Shown here: positions 31,510 to 39,898 of the stretch, piece after piece
Numbering within the stretch: the first letter of the stretch is position 1
Layout: each line of letters opens with the position of its first letter
Assembly (NCBI GenBank): GCA_964593455.1
Contig: CAZQHK010000002.1
Span: 62,001-126,000, forward strand
Length of the DNA stretch: 64,000 nt
Reading direction: 5' to 3'
DNA from: CAZQHK01 sp964593455
GTDB taxonomy: Bacteria > Muiribacteriota > CAYSPT01
Notes under the pieces: generated by a model
Databases searched by the model: none
Seen by the model: only the letters and a program-made list of their open reading frames with translations
What the model was told of the DNA's origin: nothing
Position numbers and translations under genes: made by a program

Positions 31510-32535
31510 GTGCCATTAAAATACCGGATATTTACCGAGGCCGGACCCGAGATCGGTTTGGGCCATCTCACCCGATGCACGGCCTTGTACCAGGCCTTCA
31601 GGGAAAAGACCGACCGGATAGAGATGGTGATAGAAGGTTCTTCGTGGGGAGAAGGGGCGCTCACATACCGGGACTGTATCCCGGAGCTGAAGATCGCCAA
31701 CTGGCTGTCCGATCCAAAGGTGTTAGATGGACAAACCGATATCGGGTGTGCCATTTTCGATTCCTTTGCCCTGGATCAGGATATGGTGGACAGAATAGCG
31801 GGTCTGCCGTTTGAACGGGTATTCATCGATGACTGGAACCACCTCCGCTACACTGACGGTGTGGTCATCGACTGGACGATCCGGGCCGAGAAGAATCCCA
31901 GATATACATACTATGGGAAAGACAAAAGGGTGCACTGTCTCCTGGGCGCGAAGTACACGGCTCTGAGAAAAGCCTTCTGGCATGTTCCGGAAAAAACCGT
32001 CAGGAGACAACTTTCTTCGATCATGGTATCATTTGGCGGAAGCGATGTCCGGAACTTGACTGCCGTGGTTCTGGAAGGCCTGCACCGGGATTTTCCGGAG
32101 ATCAAAAAGCAGCTGGTGCTGGGCAGTGGTTTCCGCAATGTCGACAACATCATGGCCCTGGTCGGTGAGGATGTGAAGTTGCATGAAAGCCCTGACGCCG
32201 AAGACATGAAAACCATCATGCTGGCGGCGGATATGGCGATCTCGTCCGGAGGGCAGACATTGAACGAGCTGGCCCGGGTTGGAGTGCCGGCGATAGTCGT
32301 ATCCGTGGTGGATAATGCGGAACGGAACATCACCGCCTGGAGGGAAACCGGCTTCATCGAATATATTGGACAATGGGACTCTCCGGCCCTGGTGGACCGG
32401 ATCTCCGAGGCTGTCGGCTCCCTGCGGGACGGGGAAAAACGGCACCATCGTTCCCGGGTGGGAAGAAGTATCATAGACGGTAATGGAGCCAGGAGAATCA
32501 GGGATTTTCTCATGCAAATGGATGGAAAAGAATAA
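31510..32535 (+). CDS. pseG: UDP-2,4-diacetamido-2,4,6-trideoxy-beta-L-altropyranose hydrolase PseG
   Basis: This 341-residue GT-B-fold hydrolase releases UDP from the diamino sugar before condensation. The diagnostic N-terminal GLGHLTRC carries His19, equivalent to the catalytic His of characterised PseG. Further family blocks are VFIDDW, SIMVSFGGSD and ISSGGQTLNELARVGVPAI. The start is GTG 31510. PseG normally acts on the acylated product of PseH; no PseH-type GNAT acetyltransferase lies in this operon (see the formyltransferase below). Confidence 0.9.
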   Translation: MPLKYRIFTEAGPEIGLGHLTRCTALYQAFREKTDRIEMVIEGSSWGEGALTYRDCIPELKIANWLSDPKVLDGQTDIGCAIFDSFALDQDMVDRIAGLPFERVFIDDWNHLRYTDGVVIDWTIRAEKNPRYTYYGKDKRVHCLLGAKYTALRKAFWHVPEKTVRRQLSSIMVSFGGSDVRNLTAVVLEGLHRDFPEIKKQLVLGSGFRNVDNIMALVGEDVKLHESPDAEDMKTIMLAADMAISSGGQTLNELARVGVPAIVVSVVDNAERNITAWRETGFIEYIGQWDSPALVDRISEAVGSLRDGEKRHHRSRVGRSIIDGNGARRIRDFLMQMDGKE

Positions 32536-32552
32536 GAAAGTAAAGAGCGGCG

Positions 32553-33248
32553 ATGGATGAAACGAGAAATGTAGCTATAATTCCAGCCCGGGGCGGCAGC
32601 AAACGCATCCCGGGAAAAAATGTCAAGCTTTTCGCCGGGAAGCCGATCATAGCGTACTCCATCCAGGTCGCGCTTGAGTCCGGCTTGTTTCAAAGGCTGA
32701 TCGTTTCCACCGATTCGGAAGAGATTGCCGACGTAGCCAGAAAATGGGGAGCCGAGGTTCCGTTTCTCAGGCCGGCTGAGTTCTCTGATGATTTTACCGG
32801 GACCGACGAGGTGATTTTACACGCCCTCGACTGGTTGGATTCGGCCGGAGAAGCATATAACTACGTCTGCTGTATTTACGCCACGGCTCCTCTTCTGCAA
32901 GCGGAGTACCTCCGGCGTGGTTTCCAATCGGTCCGGAGGGAGCAAGCCGCCACTGCGTTTTCCGTAACGACCTATTCGTACCCGATATTCCGAGCTTTGA
33001 CCCTCGATGATAATCATAGGCTGGACATGATCTGGCCGGAGCATTTCACGAGTCGTTCTCAGGATCTGCGGGAAGTGTATCACGATGCCGGCCAGTTCTA
33101 CTGGGCCCATATCGGAAAATATCGGGTCGGGAAACGTTTCTTTTCCAATGACGCCGTGCCGGTAATCGTACCTCGCCATCTGGTTCAGGATATCGATACG
33201 GAAGAAGATTGGATAGTGGCAGAGAAACAGTACAACCTTATTGTTTGA
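32553..33248 (+). CDS. pseF: Pseudaminic acid cytidylyltransferase PseF
   Basis: This 231-residue nucleotidyltransferase activates pseudaminic acid with CTP to CMP-Pse, the donor used by Maf-type transferases. CMP-sialate-synthetase motifs: IIPARGGSKRIPGKNVKLFA at the N-terminus, VSTDSEEIADVARKWGAEVP, CIYATAPLL and HDAGQFYW. It begins 17 bases after pseG. PseF is favoured over NeuA-like enzymes because every neighbour is Pse-type. Confidence 0.92.
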   Translation: MDETRNVAIIPARGGSKRIPGKNVKLFAGKPIIAYSIQVALESGLFQRLIVSTDSEEIADVARKWGAEVPFLRPAEFSDDFTGTDEVILHALDWLDSAGEAYNYVCCIYATAPLLQAEYLRRGFQSVRREQAATAFSVTTYSYPIFRALTLDDNHRLDMIWPEHFTSRSQDLREVYHDAGQFYWAHIGKYRVGKRFFSNDAVPVIVPRHLVQDIDTEEDWIVAEKQYNLIV

Positions 33249-33295
33249 GACCGGAGCGGGAGCGAAAGGCTCCTGAACTTTGAGGGAGGTGTTTT

Positions 33296-34066
33296 GTGGC
33301 CGCCATGCGAATTCTCCTTATGGGAAACAATTGGCTCGGGTGGAAGATAGCCGAATGGCTGAGCAGACAAAGGGAAAACATTGTTGGACTGATCCTGCAC
33401 CCCCCTGATAAACAGAAATACGGGGAGGAGATAAAACGAAGTACTGATGTCAAACCCGAATGCATTTTCGATGGCTCTAAATTGAGAGATCCACAGGTGA
33501 TAAACGCAATCCAGTCCCTCAAACCAGATATCGGCTTATCGATCCTTTTTGGGTACATTTTGCGAAGCGGTTTCCTTTCCCTCTTTCCTCAAGGCTGCAT
33601 CAATCTCCATCCGGCTTTTCTCCCTTACAACCGGGGAACTTACCCTAACGTTTGGAGTATTATCGATAGTACGCCGGCGGGAGCGACCATTCATTATATA
33701 GATGAAAAGATCGACACGGGAGATATCATAAACCAGAAGGAAGTCGACGTTACCCCGGTTGACACCGGCTTGAGTCTTTATCGAAAACTGGAAAAGTCTT
33801 CCCTCAGTCTATTCAAGGAAACATGGCCCTCGATACGATCAGGGAATGCCAAACGTATTCCCCAAAAAAAGACAGTTGGAACGTGTCATCGGACTAAAGA
33901 TGTTAAAAATATCGATGAAATCGATCTCGATAAAACATATTCGGGCCGTGAACTGATCAACAGAATCAGGGCCCGTACCTTTCCTCCCTTTGACGGCGCC
34001 TATTTCCGCCACAATGGGGACAAGATTTACCTGCGGTTACAATTGCTTCATGAGGACGAACTTTGA
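33296..34066 (+). CDS. N10-formyltetrahydrofolate-dependent sugar formyltransferase, in the place of PseH
   Basis: This 256-residue formyltransferase has the Fmt-type core: GCINLHPAFLPYNRGTYPN, then GATIHYIDEKIDTGDII, with Asn103, His105 and an Asp of DTGDI forming the expected catalytic triad. The C-terminal part is short, so it is not a full methionyl-tRNA formyltransferase; it resembles enzymes that N-formylate amino sugars. It sits between pseF and pseI and the operon lacks the acetyltransferase PseH, so the simplest reading is formylation of the 4-amino group made by PseC, giving a 7-formamido pseudaminic acid. That is inference. The start is GTG 33296 (GGAGG six bases upstream); ATG 33305 is the alternative. 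Confidence 0.75.
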   Translation: MAAMRILLMGNNWLGWKIAEWLSRQRENIVGLILHPPDKQKYGEEIKRSTDVKPECIFDGSKLRDPQVINAIQSLKPDIGLSILFGYILRSGFLSLFPQGCINLHPAFLPYNRGTYPNVWSIIDSTPAGATIHYIDEKIDTGDIINQKEVDVTPVDTGLSLYRKLEKSSLSLFKETWPSIRSGNAKRIPQKKTVGTCHRTKDVKNIDEIDLDKTYSGRELINRIRARTFPPFDGAYFRHNGDKIYLRLQLLHEDEL

Positions 34067-34079
34067 AGGAGAAGCACGT

Positions 34080-35138
34080 ATGAAGGATTTCATCGAGATC
34101 AATGGCCGCCGTATCGGAAAAACATTTCCCGCTTACATCGTAGCGGAGATGTCAGCCAACCATTGTCAGGATTACGATCAAGCGGTGAAAATTATCAAAG
34201 CCGCTAAAGAGACGGGGGCCGACGCGGTAAAACTGCAGACGTACACTCCGGACACGCTGACCATACAGTCAGAGAGGGAGTTCTTCCGCATAAAAGGAGG
34301 AACGGCCTGGGATGGGCGCACCCTTTATGACCTGTACCAGGAAGCATATATGCCCTGGGATTGGCAGCCAAAACTCAAAGCTCTGGCGGACGACCTGGAG
34401 ATCGACCTGTTTTCCACCGCCTATGATTCCACGGCGGTAGATTTCCTGGACCGATTAGGGATGCCCGTCCACAAAATTGCCTCCTTTGAAGTGGTGGATA
34501 TCGCCCTCATCGAGAAGATGGCCTACAGCGGTAAGCCATTGATTCTTTCAACCGGTATGTCTTCGCTGGAAGAAATCGAAGAAGCGGTTGCCACTGCGAG
34601 AAACGCAGGTTCGGAAGAGGTAGTACTTTTAAAATGTACCAGCGCGTATCCCGCTTCCCCAGATGAAATGAATCTGAGAACAATTCCGCATTTGGCTGAC
34701 ACATTTCACCTGCCGGTGGGACTCTCCGATCATACCCTGGGTACTGCGGTTTCAGTGGCGGCGGTATCGCTGGGAGCTTGTTTTGTGGAAAAGCATTTTA
34801 CCTTATCGCGGTCCATTATCGGTCCGGATAGTCATTTTTCTCTCGAACCACACGAGTTTAAACAGATGGTCACAGCCATTCGCACTACTGAAAAAGCCCT
34901 GGGGAAAGTATACTACGGCCGGGGCACGCAGGAAGCAAAGAGCAGTGTTTTCCGCCGGTCGTTATTCGTGGTAAAAGATCTGAAAAAAGGAGAAATCCTT
35001 ACGGAAGCCAATGTCCGATCCATACGGCCCGGGTACGGGCTCCATCCTCGCTACCTGAACGATCTGTTGGGACGGCAGGTAACAAAAGACGTCAGGCGGG
35101 GAACCCCCCTGGCCTGGAGTTTTATATCCGATAGTTGA
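34080..35138 (+). CDS. pseI: Pseudaminic acid synthase PseI
   Basis: This is a 352-residue NeuB-family enzyme that condenses phosphoenolpyruvate with the diacylated 6-deoxy-altrose to form pseudaminic acid. Barrel motifs: AEMSANHCQDYDQAVKIIKA, ADAVKLQTY, KIASFEVVD, LLKCTSAYPA, and GLSDHTLGTAVSVAAVSLGA with VEKHFTL. The C-terminus has the antifreeze-like SAF domain (EILTEANVRSIRPGYGLHPR). The start ATG 34080 follows GAAGGAG; the frame extends upstream only into the formyltransferase gene. Last gene of the operon, ending 31 bases before a convergent gene. Confidence 0.93.
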   Translation: MKDFIEINGRRIGKTFPAYIVAEMSANHCQDYDQAVKIIKAAKETGADAVKLQTYTPDTLTIQSEREFFRIKGGTAWDGRTLYDLYQEAYMPWDWQPKLKALADDLEIDLFSTAYDSTAVDFLDRLGMPVHKIASFEVVDIALIEKMAYSGKPLILSTGMSSLEEIEEAVATARNAGSEEVVLLKCTSAYPASPDEMNLRTIPHLADTFHLPVGLSDHTLGTAVSVAAVSLGACFVEKHFTLSRSIIGPDSHFSLEPHEFKQMVTAIRTTEKALGKVYYGRGTQEAKSSVFRRSLFVVKDLKKGEILTEANVRSIRPGYGLHPRYLNDLLGRQVTKDVRRGTPLAWSFISDS

Positions 35139-35169
35139 CGGACGGCCATTCAGTTCTCCGCCAGTTGGT

Positions 35170-37569
35170 TCATCCACGTTCTTTTTCCAGCAGGAACATC
35201 ACATCGACGTTGTTGTTATCAAGATAGGGGATATGTACGGTTCTGATTACCTTCAGCCCGGGGTGATGGTCGAGATAGATCTGGGGATAATTTGCTTTCC
35301 AAAGAAGATCCTGGTTGCCCCGGTAGGTGATTTCGGTGCACTCCTCCGCATAGTACTCGAATCCCCAGACATACCGGTTTGAGCAACGCACGATCTCTCC
35401 CATGGCCCTGGTAAGGTCGCCGGGAGCGATATGGATCAGCACGCCAGAGGTAAATACCAGGTCGAAAGTATCGTCCTTGAACGGTAAGTGAAAAGCCGAT
35501 CCGTTGCAAAAAGCAGCTTCAGGCAGGAGATTCCTGGCCTGGGCCACGGCCTCCTCCTGGACATCCAGGCCCCACAGATCACGGTAACCGGCCTTGAAAA
35601 AGAAACCGAGATTGCACCCGATGTTGCACCCGACCTCGAGAATCCGTATCTCGTTATCTATTCCCTGGAACAACTCCCCGATAATGTCACTCCTCGCCAG
35701 GCCGTAAGTGCGAACATAGTACGCCTCGCACTCATCGAGGGACCTCGTATTCCGGAGGGTGTACAGGCTGCCGAAGGCACCTTTCCAGGTAGTCTCTTGC
35801 CGGGTCAAACCGTGTTGAGACAGTCTGTGAAGCTCACGAGCGATAGCTTCGAATACAGGTTCCCATTCGCCGCGAGTCGCCTGGGGAAAGATGCGGACGG
35901 ACGGATACCAGGGAAAATGATCGGTCCCCAACAAGAACCAGTACTTCTCCGTAGTCAGGTACAACCAGGTCGGCACACCCAGCGCGCCCGCCATGGCATT
36001 GACAGACGTGGCACCGGTGATGACCAGGTCCAGAGAGGCCGTAAGAGCGGCCACGTCGTCCAGGTCGCTCTTGAGATCGATATCCTCCCAGGTATGCACC
36101 GTTACCCCGAACTGCTCCTTGAAAATCTTGATCTCTTCGGAGCACTCATCATATTGAAGATTGACGAAATGGACGCCGGGCACTCCCAGAACGGCGGCCC
36201 ATTGTTCCAGCCCGGAAAAATGCGTGCCCCGGTATTTACCCATAACACTGCTCCGCCAGCTGATACCGACCTTCAACCCGGTCCCCAGCGTATCCAGGCG
36301 GTTCCGCCAGCACTTCCGCTTTTGTGGATCGGGAACGAGATAGCCCTCAGCGCTTGGAAAACTCCCCCGGGTGGAACGAAAGTGAAGCGGAAGACTGCCG
36401 ACAGGGATACAGGCATCGATTGTCGGAAACTCGGACAGCCAGGAAAAATCTTCTCGGGAAGCGCCACGAACGGTGGCCGTCGGGAAAGAGCGGGCGAACA
36501 GCGGGGCGAGGCGAGGCTCGCACTGGATAATACAACGACCGGCTTGGTCAATAAGATCGGGAAGGCATGAAGCAAACATGATTTCATCGCCCAATCCCTG
36601 CTCCGCGTACACCAGGATGGTACGGTCGGTAAGCGGAGACCCGTCCCATTGGGGATACGGCAGGTCCGGTTTCCGGCCCTGTTCGGCAACTTCCCACCGA
36701 TACTCATGCTCCCGCCACCCCTTGGCCAGCTGGCCCATGGCCAACAGGACGAGACCGATGAAATGACGGTAGCAGGGCTTCAGTCGCGTGGCCCGTTCGA
36801 AACACTTCAGAGCTTCTTCCAACTCGCACCGGAGAATCAGGGCATTGCCGAGGTTATTGTGGGCCTGGGCGTAATCAGGTTTCCGGCGGATTGCTTCCCG
36901 GTAATGGGTAATGGCCTCACCGAGGCGGTCTTTGGCCTTCAGGTTAACACCGAGATAGTTATGGGCTTCTGCCCAGTTCGGTCTCAGGGAAAGAGCCATT
37001 TCCAGGTGGAGAGAGGCCTCGTCGGTCCGATCCAAGGCCTGCAGAATGGTTCCCAACTGAAGATGCGCGTCGGCAGACAGGGAGTCCAGCCGTAAAACCT
37101 CCCGGAGGTGGACCATAGCCTCTTCCAGTTCATTCAATCGCTTTAAAACCACTCCTGCCTTGAGGTGGGCTTCAGGGTAATCAGGTTGCAGACGAAGCGC
37201 TTCCCGGTAACAGGCAACCGCTGCCTGGAGATTGCCCGCACCATCATAGACAGCCCCAAGATTGAAATGATAATGCGGGACTGCCGAATCGTTGTCGATA
37301 GCCTTTCCGATCAACTGCACGGCGATATCGTGCCGGCCTGCCTGACCGGCCAGCAGTCCCAGGAGATGAAGAGCGTCCGGATGCTCCGGATCCAGCCGGA
37401 GTATCTGCCGGTAGGTGGATTCCGCCTGCTGCCGGTGCCCGGCCTGATGATGCTGAACGGCCAGGGCAAGCATCCTGGATATATCGTGAACAGTCTGTCC
37501 CCGAGGATTCGAATCTTGCCTTATCTGTTTCGTCTTGTTTTTCTTCTTCCGTTTCCTCGATCGACTCAT
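35170..37569 (-). CDS. TPR - glycosyltransferase - pseudaminic-acid-associated methylase fusion
   Basis: This 799-residue three-part protein begins with a basic N-terminus, then about seven TPR units (~30-270). A GT-B/heptosyltransferase-like region as in TPR-linked glycosyltransferases spans ~290-560 (TILVYAEQGLGDEIMFASCL, VNLQYDECSEEI, DLVITGATSVNAMAGALGVP). A class I SAM methyltransferase follows at ~600-799 (ILEVGCNIGCNLGFFFKAGY, FDLVFTSGVLIHIAP). The last part resembles the methylase recurrent in pseudaminic acid clusters (TIGR03587). It faces the pse operon tail to tail. A protein that both glycosylates and methylates, or couples transfer to methylation of the sugar, is the likely role; acceptor unknown. 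Confidence 0.8.
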   Translation of the reverse strand: MSRSRKRKKKNKTKQIRQDSNPRGQTVHDISRMLALAVQHHQAGHRQQAESTYRQILRLDPEHPDALHLLGLLAGQAGRHDIAVQLIGKAIDNDSAVPHYHFNLGAVYDGAGNLQAAVACYREALRLQPDYPEAHLKAGVVLKRLNELEEAMVHLREVLRLDSLSADAHLQLGTILQALDRTDEASLHLEMALSLRPNWAEAHNYLGVNLKAKDRLGEAITHYREAIRRKPDYAQAHNNLGNALILRCELEEALKCFERATRLKPCYRHFIGLVLLAMGQLAKGWREHEYRWEVAEQGRKPDLPYPQWDGSPLTDRTILVYAEQGLGDEIMFASCLPDLIDQAGRCIIQCEPRLAPLFARSFPTATVRGASREDFSWLSEFPTIDACIPVGSLPLHFRSTRGSFPSAEGYLVPDPQKRKCWRNRLDTLGTGLKVGISWRSSVMGKYRGTHFSGLEQWAAVLGVPGVHFVNLQYDECSEEIKIFKEQFGVTVHTWEDIDLKSDLDDVAALTASLDLVITGATSVNAMAGALGVPTWLYLTTEKYWFLLGTDHFPWYPSVRIFPQATRGEWEPVFEAIARELHRLSQHGLTRQETTWKGAFGSLYTLRNTRSLDECEAYYVRTYGLARSDIIGELFQGIDNEIRILEVGCNIGCNLGFFFKAGYRDLWGLDVQEEAVAQARNLLPEAAFCNGSAFHLPFKDDTFDLVFTSGVLIHIAPGDLTRAMGEIVRCSNRYVWGFEYYAEECTEITYRGNQDLLWKANYPQIYLDHHPGLKVIRTVHIPYLDNNNVDVMFLLEKERG

Positions 37570-37586
37570 GTTCTTTGCTTTCTAAT

Positions 37587-38807
37587 TTATAGCAGGTGTT
37601 TATATTTTCGCAAGAACTCGGCCCCGACACGGGATTGAGACTGGGAACTAGCCATGTCTGCTTTGGGAAGTGTCCGGAACCGACTCTGGAGGTCTCTATC
37701 CTGTTCAGTCTCGACCCATGTGCCAGCCAGTCGGGCTTCCATCTCTTTAGTCACTGCCAGGATATCCTCAGATGTGTTTTCTACTGGTACCAGACCCCGT
37801 TTTTGGTACTCATTTGTTTTCCCTCCCCACTGATCGATCTGAGAATCGAGCTGTTCTTTGAAGGACATGTCCCGGGCCTCCCCGGAGATACGAATCATCT
37901 TTAGTATATAAAGGTCATGAGGCAGGAGGGAGGAGCATACCAAAGGGATTAAGTTGGTCATGATCAGAGGGCGATTGAAGATGGTAGACACCAGCGAGAT
38001 ACCGGCGCTGGTACCCAGAAAAAACTCGCAGGTGGCTGGCAGAAAAATGTCTCCAAAATCCGACCGGAACCGGGTAGCGTAATCGATGATCCGGGTGGAG
38101 CGGGAATGAAGCTTTTCTTTGACCTTGTATCCGATGCGAAGCACGTAGTAACCACGACTGGCCAGGTACTCGGCAGCCGGTATGAACTGTTTGATGGAGC
38201 AGTCTCGGTAGTCGTGATAGCTCCAGTCGAAGCTGGAATCTACGGAGTTCAAGTAGACATCGTCACGTACGTGGAGACAGATGTACCGGGCTCCGTCCTC
38301 CATTCCCATCCGGTGCAACAAATTCCGGCCCGCCTGTTCCTCTTCCGGGGTAAAGGAGAGCTGCGGAGGGGTGGACATGAAGTTTTCATAATCGTTCATT
38401 TTACTGTACAACACCATGTGCGGACCAATATCCCAGAGATCGGGATCGTGTCGGGCCAGGATGATTATGCATTCTCTAATGAGGCGGCTCTCGATCACCG
38501 GGTGGACCCGTTTGATCATAGTGAGAAGTTGGCGGTTAGACACCTCACTTTTCTGCGGTTTAGTGTAGAACAGAAGGAGCTCTTTCTTTTCTTTCAGCTC
38601 CTTCTGGCGGTGGTGATGACGCCGGAGGAAGTCCTCAGTGTTAAACGCCAGGTGACCAATCCGGATGGTATAGAGTTGAAACAACCGCACCTTGTTAACG
38701 TACCGTCTGATCCTGTTGTTCACCGCTGCCGGGTTGTCAATGGTACCATCCACCATTTTCTTGATTTCCCGCAGGATCAGCTTTGTCTGGTAAAAACAGT
38801 ACGACAT
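37587..38807 (-). CDS. TIGR04372-type putative glycosyltransferase
   Basis: About 406 residues. The pattern CLHVRDDVYLNSVDSSFDWS, YHDYRDCSIKQFIPAAEYLA, SRGYYVLRIG and FFLGTSAGISLVSTIFNRPL is that of the TIGR04372 group of predicted glycosyltransferases found in surface-polysaccharide and flagellin-modification loci. The start is uncertain: ATG 38807 is used; a TTG 13 codons upstream is possible and neither has a strong ribosome site. It ends 17 bases before the TPR-glycosyltransferase-methylase gene, so the two form a unit. Confidence 0.75.
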   Translation of the reverse strand: MSYCFYQTKLILREIKKMVDGTIDNPAAVNNRIRRYVNKVRLFQLYTIRIGHLAFNTEDFLRRHHHRQKELKEKKELLLFYTKPQKSEVSNRQLLTMIKRVHPVIESRLIRECIIILARHDPDLWDIGPHMVLYSKMNDYENFMSTPPQLSFTPEEEQAGRNLLHRMGMEDGARYICLHVRDDVYLNSVDSSFDWSYHDYRDCSIKQFIPAAEYLASRGYYVLRIGYKVKEKLHSRSTRIIDYATRFRSDFGDIFLPATCEFFLGTSAGISLVSTIFNRPLIMTNLIPLVCSSLLPHDLYILKMIRISGEARDMSFKEQLDSQIDQWGGKTNEYQKRGLVPVENTSEDILAVTKEMEARLAGTWVETEQDRDLQSRFRTLPKADMASSQSQSRVGAEFLRKYKHLL

Positions 38808-38995
38808 GCTCTTTCCACTCACTTCCCCCTGTGTTTTGTAATGCAAAGTTGACCCACATAAAATATCTTTATTTGCGATTACTTACAATTATATTCTTTA
38901 CTGGGTTAAACATCAATTACAGAAAACAGCCCGGGACCACAGGAGCCTGCTTGCGCGAACAACAGGTTACCGCTCGGAGGTGAGCTAGAAGCGTG

Positions 38996-39259
38996 TTATT
39001 TGTCCGTTTTGGAAGGCTGCGGTTTTTTCAAGCCGCCCTGGATCAGTTTCTGCAGTTCGTCCATCTGGTCGAGCCTCGACTGGGCTGCCAGGATGTTTTC
39101 CCGTTGAATCTCCTCGTAGATCTCGCTGCGGTGGACGGCGATACTGCGGGGAGCCTTGATGCCCAGTTTGACCTGGCCATGGCGAATATCCACGACGACA
39201 ATTTCCACATTGTCGCCGATCATGATACTCTCGTTGACCTTTCTGGTAAGAACCAGCAT
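38996..39259 (-). CDS. csrA: Translational regulator CsrA
   Basis: This 87-residue RNA-binding dimer blocks ribosome access at GGA-containing leaders; in Bacillus it represses flagellin translation. MLVLTRKVNESIMIGDNVEI, the VKLGIKAPRSIAVHRSEIYE core and the helix that follows are all present. The C-terminal ~20 residues (QGGLKKPQPSKTDK) extend beyond many CsrA proteins. Its ATG overlaps the fliW stop by one base, so expression is coupled to its protein antagonist. The flagellin leader at 28002-28975 has AAGGAGGAT sites that suit CsrA binding. Confidence 0.96.
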   Translation of the reverse strand: MLVLTRKVNESIMIGDNVEIVVVDIRHGQVKLGIKAPRSIAVHRSEIYEEIQRENILAAQSRLDQMDELQKLIQGGLKKPQPSKTDK

Positions 39260-39768
39260 TATTTATTGCCCCCATCGGAATTATGACCGGGAGCAGGTTT
39301 CTTGTTGTCTTTCAGGGCGGCCAGCTTCTTGCCGCGGTCCTGCATCTCTTTAAGAATAAAATGTTTCACTTTGAAACGGCCGTCGGAGATAATCACCTGC
39401 CGGGCTTGCCTGTTCGTTTTGTTGATGATAAGCGGACCCTGGAGGTTGGCGGTCATCTGGCGGGGATCGTCAGGGACCGTAACGATGGCGAATATCAAGA
39501 CATCTTCGGGTTTCTTCAAATCGAGAAATTTGACATCTTCTTCCGGAATGTCCAGTTCATAGCTGAAAAGGAACTCTTCCGGCTTAATGATGATAAATGC
39601 CAGACCAGGTTCAGTGACAGCTTGAAGCCACTTGAGCAGGTCTTCTTCCCCCTGGCTGATGATGACATAATCGTGAATCTTCTCAAACCCGAGGATGCCA
39701 TCCGGGAAATGAACAACTTCTTCCTCGGCAATCTCTATCTCACCGAATCGGGTCGTTTTTATCAACAT
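39259..39768 (-). CDS. fliW: Flagellar assembly factor and CsrA antagonist FliW
   Basis: This 169-residue protein sequesters CsrA when it is not bound to flagellin, so flagellin translation follows flagellin export. Conserved blocks: TTRFGEIEIAEEEVVHFPDG, LGFEKIHDYVII, WLQAVTEPGLAFIII. The C-terminus is ~20 residues longer than usual and Lys/Asn-rich. It overlaps csrA by one base, the arrangement known in Bacillus; flgL precedes it with a 130-base gap. Confidence 0.95.
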   Translation of the reverse strand: MLIKTTRFGEIEIAEEEVVHFPDGILGFEKIHDYVIISQGEEDLLKWLQAVTEPGLAFIIIKPEEFLFSYELDIPEEDVKFLDLKKPEDVLIFAIVTVPDDPRQMTANLQGPLIINKTNRQARQVIISDGRFKVKHFILKEMQDRGKKLAALKDNKKPAPGHNSDGGNK

Positions 39769-39898
39769 AGCCTCTTCTCCTCGATAAATCTTTAACCTTA
39801 CGGTTTATGCATTTTTCTCTGATGGGGCAGCCGATCTATAACCGCAGTAAAAAACATTCTATTACGAATTAGGAAATAAAACAACAGCCTTCTCCGGG

